A stretch of 64,000 bases of DNA, taken from positions 49,773,187 to 49,837,186 of the forward strand of contig NC_088301.1 of NCBI RefSeq assembly GCF_032854445.1. Direction: 5' to 3'. The translations under genes and the position numbers were made by a program. This stretch comes from Liolophura sinensis. Lineage: Eukaryota; Mollusca; Polyplacophora; Chitonida; Chitonidae. Below, piece by piece: positions 1 to 12,300 of this stretch. Numbering within the stretch: position 1 is the stretch's first letter; the number at the start of each line of letters is the position of its first letter. The notes below the pieces were generated by a model, which ran no database searches, was not told the DNA's origin, and was given only the letters and a program-made list of their open reading frames with translations.

Positions 1-3000
1 GGAGACCAGATGAAGTTCCTGCGACCGGGGTATGGTCTTGCCTAAGGTAATGTTCTTCAGACCAGCTTTAAACCAGCACACCATTCATTAGCACCTTTAC
101 ATATCCAGTACAGGCCTCTTATTTCCTCGCGGTTTTTGGTGCGCATCTGATCGGATGAAACGAAACTCTCTGAAAGGAACCGGATTAAAATCCCCGTTCA
201 AAGCGCAATCGCAGGACCAATATTCCCAAGACACGCCCGGGTTGATGGATCCTTGTGTTGATTTAATCTTAAAAAGATTTAACTTCACGGTGGCGTCTTC
301 TAAATGGAGGAAGGTTGGCAAGGTTTAGCCACTCGAGGCCCGATACTGCCTGTCTTGAAACACATTCGTTGCCATTTCCTCTAAGCATCTTTTCATGTGT
401 GAGATAGCCTTAATTATATTTGGTTAGTTCACTTCGCAAATCCGTTGAAGTACGCTTACGTATTGTAAGACTGTACATAACAAAGCCGGCCCCGGGAGCG
501 GTTTAGCACAGAATCCCTGGTAAGGGTTATGTGAGAATTATTCGGCATGGCTCTGTATCTACAGAATGACTTTTTCTGCATCAGTTAGTCGGTATTACCA
601 TATTTCATGGCCGTATAGCCGCCAGACTCGCTTAGCGCCATTCCGACTCAGACAGAATCACGACTGCGAAACAACTAAGAATAGATGATGCCCATCGCCC
701 CTTTCTCTCTTTTTGTGCGAACTATATACCAGATAACACTTTTCTTGTAAATTCTTGTCATCAGCTGTGACATTCCATGTGGTTAACCAGTTCCGGGTTT
801 GGTGTGATGGGCGTGACAAACAGACTTCGGGTGGTATTGGCCAGGCTACAGGGAAGAAGGAGTCCCTACTGCCTGGGTAATCTAACGTGTCGGCGGTGAA
901 CAAGGATAACAGATACGTTAACTGTTGTCTACAGTCATCTCTCTAATCAGATTGAATGTACATAAAAAAAAAAAAAAAAAACCAAAGGAGATGTTTAAAC
1001 ACGTCGATTTTGAGAGCTCTAAATAGTTTTGAATATTTTCCACCTAATTTTATCCGACAATTTTCCCTCTCCATGTTTTCCTGGAATTTTCCGTGGAAAT
1101 TAGTTTTGGAGATTAAACATTCCGGCTTTTGATGTGGATTTATCCGTGGGATTTTCAGCTCATGCTTACTTTGCCATATGGTGTGATGAAGGATACGCCA
1201 ATTGCTAATTGAGATTTTAAAATTTTATGAAGACGCTTTGTTTAACCTGCTAAAAGCGTGAAGTGTGACCTTTATCACGCGTCATTATGTTATGTCGTAT
1301 CGTAAATAAAACACGAGGTAATTCTAGTTAAACGGAAGAGAAAAACTCCATACTATGTAATACATAGACTACCATGTGCCTAACCTTAAAGATATTATAT
1401 GTAAAAGGAAATCTCTGCAGCAAAGACAATGCTTTTCACTTGCCACCCCTATATGGGGAAACAAATTTTCACATCCTCATCGCCTAGGAGATATAAGCAA
1501 CAATGGTTTGGTTGTATTTACCTTTTTGTATAGATGTATACCTGTATATGTCTTCTTGATCACTGATGACTGATTTTCTCTTCCATATAACTAGTATTTT
1601 ATGGGGGTACCTGTCTGTATATATCGGATTGGGTTTTGATATATATTGGGGTTTTGGAAATAATTCCTGTGGTAATTGACTCGGAACCAGTTTTATATCG
1701 ACTTTTGTGGCATTCGTTTTTTCGCTCCCTCCTTTCTTCCACCCTTTTCCCTTGTTCAGATTTTCCGCCAAACTTCCATGTTCCTCACAGTGCACGTCTG
1801 AATAAATGCCCAGGCTTCAACGACTCTAGTTTTCCGACACTCCTCAGAGTGTAGAATTTCTTCCCCTCCTTCATTTTCCTCCTTCTTTGTCCTGTCCTAA
1901 CTCTCCGACACAGTTTCAAAATCCTCACAGTGCAGGCTTCGAGGAATCTCCATCAGGCTTTATCAACTCTAGTTTCCAAATACACCTCCATACTCCTCAC
2001 AGTGCAGGCTTCGAGGAATGTCCATCAGGCTTTATCAACTCTAGTTTCCAAATACACCTCCATACTCCTCACAGTGGTGGTGCCATCGTTACGCCAAATT
2101 ATTGACGAATGTGATTTGCACTAGTTTGCACAACATTGTTCTCAATGGACTAGTCTGGTCCAAATGGTGACAGTGACCTGAGCATTTTGATTATCGACAA
2201 GTTATAAACACGACTGGGATACTGGTTTAATTCATTCTCGTAGAATAATCCTTGCGTCTTTTCATCATTACTGAAAACTTCTGCTTGTTTCTACTTCCAT
2301 GAATACTTCCTAATTTCACATTGTATATAATTTATTAGGTCTTTTGTGGTTTGTGTTTAAGGTTGTTTTGGACACTGGTCTTGCGATTACACACTCGGGA
2401 CATCCAGTTGGTTGATGGCTGGTATGTTTGGTTTGACACCTATAGACTAGTAGCCTCTAGCGATGTAACATTTTATATTATTTTAGAGATGATGTGCCAG
2501 AAGGCAATGCCAAAACACTGTAAAAGTTATATATTCTCAGAGTGGTATAGATTTTCTTTGTCAGAAGTTAATCAACAGGTAATTTAGCTAAAAACCTTGA
2601 TGCTTGTTAGCTTTTTCAATTATAGCCCTAAATAACGATGCGGTAAAAATAGGTAATTTAATATCTTTAATCACATTCAAACTCCATCTCCACTATAGTA
2701 GCATTTTTATACCTTGTGTGCTATTTGACGATTTCAATCAAAGTTTTCCTACACAAAACTGTGTTGAAGATATTTCATGAATTGCACTATGTTTCATATC
2801 CATATCTGTTTTTCACAATGAGTTAATTCTCTCCTGAGAAAATATTGATGAAGTGGCCCGTATCTCTGCTGCTCTATTGCGCTTAATTCCGTTAAACCCG
2901 AGACAATGCACCATACATGCATATAATCGCCACCTTGCATGGATATATAAACAGTTGTAATCTATAGCCACACTGAGATACATATATTTGATCACCGACA

Positions 3001-5109
3001 ATTTATAAGGTAAGTTGACAAGGTATATACAATGTACGTTTTTCCAGTATCTTTGAAAACTGTTGACTACTTCTTTTTGCATTACTCCTGACTTCTTACT
3101 TTATGTTCTGATTTAGTTATTTAGTGGTTTTTCTTGATTGTTGTTGGTGATGCGTGCAAATTAGTGTTGCCATTGCACTTGATTATTTTTCACAGTCCAG
3201 TGATATTGCACGCAACTGACTTCGTATATATATCGGAGTACTGAATTGAAAGAACTGAGCGAGTTACTCTGTCCGTAACCACTGTTCTGGCTATTTATAA
3301 GTATATGCTATCTCATTCCAACATCCGCCTGGCCAGTCGTTTTCCAGGTGTGTCAGTATAAAGCGTTTATCAGTTTCATCAGTACTTATAAGTAGTTGAG
3401 ATTTGCGATGCTATTTCTCTATCTAATATCTGTGTTATGACGAACTGCCACGGAAATTAAAGAAAGGGCGTACGTGATGTCATTGTTTATACTTATACTC
3501 TTCACAGCTTGTAGAACATACATAATGTTTACTTATACACTTTAAAATACATGAATGAATGACTATAGGACTCAACATCACACTGGTAGTACTTCAGCCA
3601 TTTCGTGGCGAGAAAATGTTTGAGGCCTGGAAAAATCACTTTCGACCTAATAATCAGGAAACATAGGAGACAGACGCTTATAAAACCATCAAAAGAAAAG
3701 TAAAACACAAAAATGAGGAGAAAAAGGAAAACAAGAACAACTGAAAAGAAACAGTTAAAATTTAAAAACCACGTCAAATATAGTTGGGGTGAAATATCCT
3801 AAAATTTTAGAAAATCTTCCAGACATATATAACTACCCTACATTGTCAGTTGTGGTATAAATGAATTATAGAAACAACTGTGTAGAACTGGTGGGCAGGG
3901 TTGTACAGGCAAAGTTTACCATTGTATTTTATGAAAAATTTCTCATTTATGATAGATTTTGCACTTCGGTTGCTGCAATGCACCCATAGAAGTAAAAATT
4001 GTGTTTCAAATGAGAAGCTAATATTCTGTCATCGGGCTCTCAAGAGAGAGCTTCGGAAACCAGCTGATTCACTGAACAGCCTAGCATAATAAAAAAGCAA
4101 AATAACTCCAAGAAATTTATTTTGAAGATCTCACTGACCCTATTTTGTAACCATCAGGAACAATAAACACGTCAATGAAACCAATCAGCTTAATCTTACT
4201 TAAACAGCTGCAGACCGTTGGAGGTCATGATCTAATGCTTAAGAATATGCATATTACATGTTTATATCTATAAGAATTCTTAAATAATAATGCGTTTCAA
4301 TGAAGCAAGGTGTTAATTACCTCAATGTTACTCAGTAATAGAGAGCTAAATGTTGATGTTTTTTTACAAAAAGCTTTCCCACAAGGATGAAGGTAAACTT
4401 TTTATAACGTGTAGTACAGGCAAAACGTCTACAGCGTTTTACAAAGTGATAGCGCATTTTGAATAATGAGTAAGATTTAGTCGGTCAGCTTTCCAGTTAA
4501 GGGTAGTTCAAGTAACATAAACCGTCCAACTTGCAAAACAATGCGTAGTTTCCTATATGAATATTTAGAAATGATTCTTTTGGGGGCTCACTATTGACAC
4601 CTCGTCTCCATGTTCCATGACACACTGTGCATGAGTATGCGACTTTGTGCCATCTGCGTATTAAGTCACCTGGATGAACAGATGAATTCACTTTATTCTT
4701 CTAGTCAACATGCTAGTGATAAACTATTGATTTCGCCCCGGTTGGTCACGATGTTAGCCCAGCTGGCCACCATAAACATTAGCATTAATTCCACAGAGAA
4801 GATTGGGCGGCATTGTGCCGAAACCGCGTACACAAATTCATAATTAATATGCTTACCTACTAGTGGAGTTAGCAGAACCAATGTTATGAATTATTGATAA
4901 TGGATTGGAAGAGCCTGGTGATTGTAAACGGGTGATGGGTGTGTTGCACAGGAAAGGGGCGCCTAGAAGAGAGCGTAAGGTGAGAGTCTTTACTTTTAAA
5001 GAAGATTTTGCTCGTCTGTGTAAGCAATCGATAAGGCTATGCGCTTGGAAAGAATTGGTCAGGAGTTTCGCTATAACCCATAAAGACATTTAAGTAATGC
5101 CGTTGGTTG
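1..5109. other. Intergenic region, no gene supported
   Basis: No reading frame here resembles a known protein or is bounded by convincing splice sites. The open frames are short and AT-rich. Contents seen are a run of A at about 964-981 and a 72-bp tandem repeat at 1923-2078 with degraded copies before it. The rest looks like ordinary intergenic DNA. Confidence 0.6.
1780..2078. repeat. 72-bp tandem repeat array
   Basis: The motif beginning CCTCACAGTGCAGGCTTCGA recurs at 1923 and 1995, and its first part recurs at 2067, giving a period of exactly 72 bases. The two full copies are almost identical. Weaker relatives of the same unit (CCTCACAGTG, then CAGGCTTC, then CTCTAGTTTTCC) lie at about 1783-1850. 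Because 72 is a multiple of three, a frame stays open through the array with a 24-residue repeat, but nothing else suggests that it is coding. Confidence 0.8.
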
Positions 5110-5463
5110 GAGTCTCACGAGTTGTTGTTGACTAGTATTGTTGTCACATAGCAAGCGAGCAACAGCATGTGAGGCGTGTCATCGAGCGGTGCTGTTACTC
5201 GGGAGAGAGACGCTGTTGTACACCGGCAAGCACAGCTGACAGACGGTGTTATCTGCTTTGCCGCGTGAATGATGTCACACTGTCGGTATACCTGGGTTCT
5301 CATCACAGTTCCGCCAAAGGCAGCGCGATTCCATCCAAATAATCAACTTTGAGCGACACATGATCATTCCATCAGGAGAGCACGACTTCTCCGGAGAAAA
5401 TCCTGGTCTCAGGGGATTACCGACAGCGTTAGGTGAACGGTAGCTAGCAGTCGTTCGGAACAT
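5110..5463 (+). promoter_or_regulatory. MFSD4A: Candidate promoter and leader exon of MFSD4A
   Basis: This stretch has clearly more CpG dinucleotides than its AT-rich surroundings. It ends at a good splice donor (GGAACAT followed by GTGAGTAAC, exon end 5463). An acceptor 75 bases later (TTATTACAG, next exon from 5539) would join it to the exon that carries the MFSD4A start codon. I infer that transcription starts inside this stretch. No TATA box is obvious. The transcription start is not determined. Confidence 0.4.
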
Positions 5464-5579
5464 GTGAGTAACTGTGAACAGCGCAGTCAACGTACGGAAG
5501 TCCCCCTTTCTTAACGCAAGTCTGCGTGCTTATTACAGGAGTGTTTGGGATAATATCAAACTATGTTTGTAACGATTTC

Positions 5580-5843
5580 ATGGGTACGATACATCATTCA
5601 TGTGAAGATGACAATGTTAATGTGACAACTATTGCCGTGTTACAGCCAACTGAGAGACAATCCCGTATGTGTACCTGGAGAGAAATCTCTGTTCAGTCAG
5701 ATGAGATAGAGCTGTATCAGCGGTATGAAAATATTAAACCCACACAGCGCTCAGGAATTGGTCACACGAACAAATACCTCGAAGCGCCTCTCCAGGTGAT
5801 AGTTGGATATGAAGCGTGCTACTGTTTACTCCATATAATTTAG
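5580..5843 (+). CDS. Upstream ORF in the MFSD4A leader (87 codons)
   Basis: An ATG-initiated frame runs from 5580 to a TAG at 5841-5843 and ends 105 bases before the MFSD4A start codon, in another frame. The start context is TTCATGG, with G at +4 but a weak -3 base. The product is polar with no recognised domain. If the leader is spliced as proposed (5463 to 5539), this frame lies in the 5' untranslated region and could damp translation of the transporter. It may equally be a chance frame. Confidence 0.25.
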   Translation: MGTIHHSCEDDNVNVTTIAVLQPTERQSRMCTWREISVQSDEIELYQRYENIKPTQRSGIGHTNKYLEAPLQVIVGYEACYCLLHII

Positions 5844-5948
5844 CCGTGATGGCAGTGGTCTGCTACTGAGGAAACAGGGCCGGCGACTACATAGTTCATA
5901 TTTTGCCTACTATGATCTGTTGGGTGTTGCAAAGGTTATAGTTACATC

Positions 5949-6340
5949 ATGGGCGATGACAAAGGATCGACGGCATCAGCTGGCCGAAAAAAGTCATTGG
6001 AAGTGAATGGAAATGCCACAATTTCAAGCGCCGACACCCCTCACGGTTTATACCTGGATATGAACAATACTCCACGGGCCCAGCCCAAACGGGAGCCCGG
6101 GTCCCCACATTACGAAGACTCTGTCAGTTTTAGAACTTTATTTGTGAAACACTGGCTGCATGTGTTGACTTACTGTGTCGTTTTTTGGACGTTTGGGATG
6201 GGAGTGGCGTTTCTTGGCCCCACTCTCTTGGACCTAGGCTGTCAAACTTCAACTGACCTGCGCGGAATGAGTTGGATTTTCTTCGTTTTACTTTGTGCCA
6301 CCTTGATGGGCTCTATACTGGGGGGTTGCTTAGCAAGCAG
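5949..6340 (+). CDS. MFSD4A: MFSD4A coding exon 1
   Basis: Residues 1-131: a polar N-terminus with many Ser, Thr and basic residues, then membrane segments 1 and 2. The start is ATCATGG with an in-frame stop 12 codons upstream. The donor is AGCAG|GTGAGT, leaving phase 2 (AG, completed by G from exon 2 to give Arg131). [13 protein letters not shown] is a hallmark of the family. Confidence 0.92.
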
Positions 6341-9300
6341 GTGAGTGAACAGGTGTCCAGCAATGTACAGGTGTGAAACACTAATTATTCTTTAATCATC
6401 AACTCATTCATTCATTTTGAATGGTGGGCATATTTAAGCTAAACCGGTTTGGCAAACGCCGAACTAATCGGCTCTGCCGAGCTGGACACTGATTCGCCTT
6501 GATTTGTCATTCTGGTTATATATTCGGTACAGGTGCGAAACTTTCTTGCACATATATCTTGATGCAATACACATATATCTTGATCTTGTGAATGATTCAT
6601 GATTTTACAGAGTTCATGATAGAAATATCCACATAAATGTAAAAGGAAATTTTTGATTGCATTGTGCCTGCATGTATATTGATGTCTAGACATCAGGCAG
6701 TAGATAAAATTCCCATCAAACCTAAATTGGATGTATTTTGTTCACATTTTCTTTTCTTCAAACGCATACAAACTATGGTGTGAGCGACCGTCACGCTTGG
6801 CTTGTGAATGTTTTTTCTTATCATTAAGTAGGTCATTTTATTAGTTTATCAAACACGCCCAATGAATTTATATACGTTGACATCAACAGAGCATGTAAAG
6901 CTTCAGATTGTCCCTATACATTACGCACTTGTCCTATAGAATAACTCACAAAAACGTCTCTGGTATCTAAAGAATCGCTCTTTCTTGTAAGGTTTGTTGC
7001 ATCCGAGAGGAAAATGAGAATATTATGACATATACATAAAATACGCAAACACAATTCGTGAACGCTTCGGTAATTTACGTGCCTAAAAGTCAAACATGAT
7101 TGTCCTAGCGATAAAATAGTATACTCAGCTGTGTTTAGGGTTTAACTCCGCCAGTTGTTGTGTAAGCCGATACCCGCTAAACCTTGTTTCGTACCGAGTC
7201 AAATCACGAGAATGCACAGCATTTGAGGGATTTGACGACGTAGGAAACAAGGTTCTCTGGTCTCGAGTTACACAACAAACACCAAGATGAAGGTGTTGAA
7301 GTCCATTTTACCACACCCCCCAGCCCAAAAAAAAAAAAAATCGAAGTGTTGCAAAACTGCATATTTCATGCTGCCATTCTGTTTAACTTCCTCCACAGAG
7401 GTCATGCATTTTAAACCAATCAACGGCAAGCTTATGCCGTAGCAGTTGACGTAGATAAGTCAAAGTTACATATGTATGACGTCGTGTCTTATTGTTGTGT
7501 GACGTAGAAATGTAAAAGATTACTGTACGTGTGTTATGACGTCATGCCACTGAACTCAGATTGGAACGTCTTGAAACAATGTTTCTTTTTCAACGTCATG
7601 GCGTCTGGGTGTAAAATATACAAAGTGTAAAAACAAAAGAGATATCTATAAACTGTGCGAAATAACACTTTTATCACTGAAGGAAGTTCCGATAGCTCAT
7701 CTTTCTATAAATCAGGAGGCAAACCTAACAAGTAAACAAACTCAAATCCTTTTATTTGTAGACATAAACAGCATGAAATGATATTACTCGGGGAGGTAAA
7801 CGTACCGGTCAGTGTTTTGTGTGACACACTCGATGTTGTGTGGAAAATCATCTCTATTTAATATGTGTATTTGCCTAACAGTAGAGTAGAATTAACGTTA
7901 TAGCTAACTAGTGTAGGACTTACAAGTCAGCAAATACACAAGGCTGTGAGACTATTCTGGAAGCAGGCTTTTCGGTGAACCAAGAGTACAACCGAATTTA
8001 TTAAAAAGTACACCAGAAGATCTTTGAGAGGTCCGGTGCATAACAGTACAGGAACTTGAGTCTTCACAAAAATTACAAACATACATAGGCCTATGCCTTT
8101 TTATTATTTAATAGTAATGTATTTTTAGTAAATATGCTAATTATTTTCAGACGTATGTATTTAACGTTTACTGATATTTTTTATTTGGCTGCCTATATAG
8201 ATCTCTCTGACAGATTATATAATAAAGTACAGCAGTAAACAGGCTGACATTTTCTGAGCCCCTCCGAATCCTGAGGCCCTAAGCTGCAGCGTAATTAGCT
8301 TATAAGTTCGTCACAAGAGCTAGGTTTTGCTAGTTCTCGGAAAGCTGAATATACACTGCGCCAAAAGAGGTGTTGGTAACATTCTAATTCATCGTATTAG
8401 TGTGTCAGAAAAACGAACGAACAGAAATGAATAAACTTATTACACCTGCCTTCTCACAATCAATTGCATCTTATTTTCTTTGTGATATACTTGAACACAG
8501 TGACAGGGAATTTTAATTTGCAACCACACAACACGCATGCTATGGATTGCGGTGGTCCGCTTTGACTTGCTCATACCCACCTTTCGTACATTTGTTGTCC
8601 CCTTTAAAGGTCAGTTACCCACAGTATCGATTATATTCAGAAATACTACAATGAATGTACATCTTCGTAGCACACTCGAATATGTGGATTACACTTTAAG
8701 CTTTAAGTAAATGAATGTGCTAGGGCCTATTTTTGGTTATATATTTTGTGAATCATGCAGCAAAGTTTAACAGACCTAATGTGACGTCTATCACCGAAGT
8801 AAGGATAATGTAAGAGGTAATCTGGTGGTAAATTCGCAGATTTTGATGGGTGTCATCTATCATGTGGTTAAAGGAAAAATGTCTCGTTATTTTAGCGCAT
8901 GTAATTACTCTAAATGTCGTGGTCAGATGACCCGTCCATCCTTTCCAAAGTATTAATCATTTGCGGCACAGTGACATCTAATGGCAAATTCCACCATAGT
9001 ATTGTCGTTTGTCAAGGCAACAAGCCTTGAACTTAAACGGACCCAAGACTGGGAAAACAGATAAGGTCACAGCTGTTTTCATCGATCTTTCGCGAGGCCT
9101 GATCCAGTCATCCTCTTCTTATGAAGCTCAACCTCTCGGTTATTTAATTAGATAGGGCTATCAACAAATCAGCCTAATCGAGACCACAAACAAAAGAGCA
9201 CGGACCTTCCCAATTTATTGGGTTTTAGACAAGATGAATGAGCTATTTTTAATGTCAACAAATAATAGTGCTCGTTATGACATGATCAAAACTCCAGGGA

Positions 9301-12300
9301 GCTGGTTAGCTCATATCTTGTAAGTGAAGACATTTTGAATGCTATGTTTTCATAATCAGCAGGGTTGGTTGTGTTTAAAGGGATGGTTCCGTTAATCAAC
9401 TCATACGCTGCATGAAACTAAAAGTATTAGTAATCGGATCAGATATTCATGAGGAAAGCGTCAGTTGTACGTCTTATTTATATTTTAAAGTACATTCTAT
9501 GTAATTTAACGCAAGACCAATTTCTTCTCATTGCTTATGATAAGGTAATTGAAGATCCTGTATTAGACAGCCAAAATAAAATCTGCATAGGTTAAATGTC
9601 AAGTGGTTTGCATCCAAAGGGTCACCTGTGGCTGAACACCAAATATAGCTTATGTCAATGTTTTCTTATTTTCACATCCCCGCTGTACCCACAATCAGTC
9701 AAACTTGCAGGTCAATGTCATGTAATGTTTTGGGTGTTGAATCTGCCTTGTTAAAAGTGACGTGGATTACCACATCATCGATCTGTGCCTGTGCTATACT
9801 TAATCACAGACAACCTTTATCTAACATCATAATTCTGGAGTCAATTTTACCTCAGCAGATTGACTAAATATGGTGTATTGTGCAGTATGCATATAATAAA
9901 ACTGTAAAGATCTACTCTTGAAATGTGAATAAATTTGTGATTTTCATTGTTGTCACAGAAAAGAAAAATGTATCACAGCTCATTCTAATTGGCTTGACTA
10001 GTAAATATCTGGTTATTTTTTGAAATATTTAATAATAATACTGGCCACTGAGCAGTTTGATATCCATATTAAACACGTTATGTATGAAACAGACAGTTCT
10101 TGAGTGAGGACGATGAGCTGTCAGTAGCCACAGCCTGCCCTTGTAACTTGGCGTTGTCAGTCAACTGTCTAGTAATTAACAATGAGGGGCTTGTCTTTAA
10201 CTGGGGTTGAAGGTGCTCCATCGATTTCTGAGCTGAGTATTTGCTGTCCTGTCATAACTCCCATGTCCAGGAACAGCTGAACAAGGAGTTTCTCCCCCAT
10301 GGCAACTGTGAATAATGACCTTAATGGGCAAAACATTTCGCTGAACTTGTCGACAAGACGCTGATAATAGACAAACAAGCCATCGCAACGCTATCTGTGT
10401 TAATTGCAGGCTTCTATTTTTGTAGATCCCTGGAAGAACACGATGCAGAACTTACTTACCTGCCACTTGTGATCAAACTTCTGGTTTATTGGCATGCCAC
10501 AGCGCCACCAGGCGTATCTTCAATACCTCCTAGAAGAAGTTGCTAAGGTTTCATTTAATAATACAGCAATGCCTCTAGCAGTAGTTACGTCTTTATTTTA
10601 AATGCAAATTGCGACGAACGATGTATGTAAGGAATGTTACACAAATGTTGGTTCTTCAAATTGGCTTTTTGTTTCCTAGTTAACTGCTAGTGAACACAGA
10701 CTTCTTGAGTGACTTGATATCATGAAAGTATTAATGCTATTGGGTATAAAATCATTCTGGTATGGCGTTATAAAGATTCTGCGGACGTGGATGAAAACTC
10801 ACTAGTTATTGTTTCAACTCCATAAATTTCGCTACCTTTAAATGGTGTGGAAAGTTTTTGACGAAACTGACCAGCCTTATTCTACTTTCAGTTCAATGTA
10901 AGCAGCTTTCGGTGATCCGTTCTGTTTTGACTATCCACTGCTGTCTTGATTTCCAATCTATGTTACTATCAGATGCTTTTGGCTAATACAGATCCACAGA
11001 TTATAGTACGGCACCATCTATCCAGTGACATCCATTGTATTTCTGACTGGAAAACACTCACTGCATAACAGTCATATGACCGTTAGACAAAACAACCTGA
11101 TCAGTGTGATCAGGCAGTGATTATTGCTCTCAGTGAACAGTCAAGTCACCAATGATTTGATACGAATTTGTCACATTTTCAAACATCGAATAGGAACGTC
11201 CATGGTATCCGAACATCGGATCTGGATCATGTGAAGAATTGCACAGTTTACATAATTTTGATGACGTTTCGATAGGAAATTTCGCTTTTAATATGGAGAT
11301 GTAATATATCCCCCCCCCCCTCCAAAGTCAAAAGTACAACGTCAGTCTGTTCTAAGTGCACGCTGTTGTCGTTGCTCAATATTGAAAAAAAAATCTGTTT
11401 AACGTCTTGCATCTGGGTGATTGATGACGTGGGACTGAGTATAGGCAGGTATAGGCAGGTACTCTTTGAATGACTGGACTCTACAGTGTTAGTCGGTGAA
11501 TGTCTTCTGCATTAGGTCTATCTAAGGCCAAAGAAACTATTCAGTTTGCAAATTAAGATTGATAATGGCTGCTAAAAGGTGTCCGCTCTGGCCATCCAGT
11601 CTCCAGCAATGGTGTAATCCTTATTTGTTGTCATGCAACACGTCATGTTTTGTTGTTTTGCTCACAGTAAAATCATATTAATCCGCTACAAATCAACAAC
11701 ATTAAGGTAAATCTTGGAGTGTGTTACGAAAGCGGGACGAGCCTACGGCTGCGTGATTTGGTTTTCGACTGAGTGATAGAGCATTGGATGTGTGTAATTC
11801 ATCATTGTTGGTTACAACTTGTTTTCGCCATCTACACAAGATAGAGAAAACAGCTCTTGACAACATTTAAGAATATAGATCAACACATCCAAAAAAGTAA
11901 AATAAGACGATGGTGGTTGCCCACGATGCTGTCCATGTACCGTTTGCAGATTCCTAATATTATAACACTTGTTGGTAACGACACTGAAAAGCCTCAAACT
12001 ATAGAGTGAAGGCCACAAACAAATACCAAGAAAATACAAAAGCCATATCACTCGCTTTTTAGACACGACCAGTGGATGTCTTACAAGATTTTGCCAAAAG
12101 CTTGAATTTTATGAATAGGTGTCTGTTTCAAAATGTTAACTTGTGACGCAGGTCGCTCCGGTGAACATAGTGAAGCGTGATTTTGACTTTTCACCTAGTA
12201 TCCAGACAAAGCGTTCAAATGCGACCAGTGACTAATATCTAACAAAAGTTCAGATTTACGATAAAGGTCCCTATAGACATGAGGTACTGGATCCAGAGAT

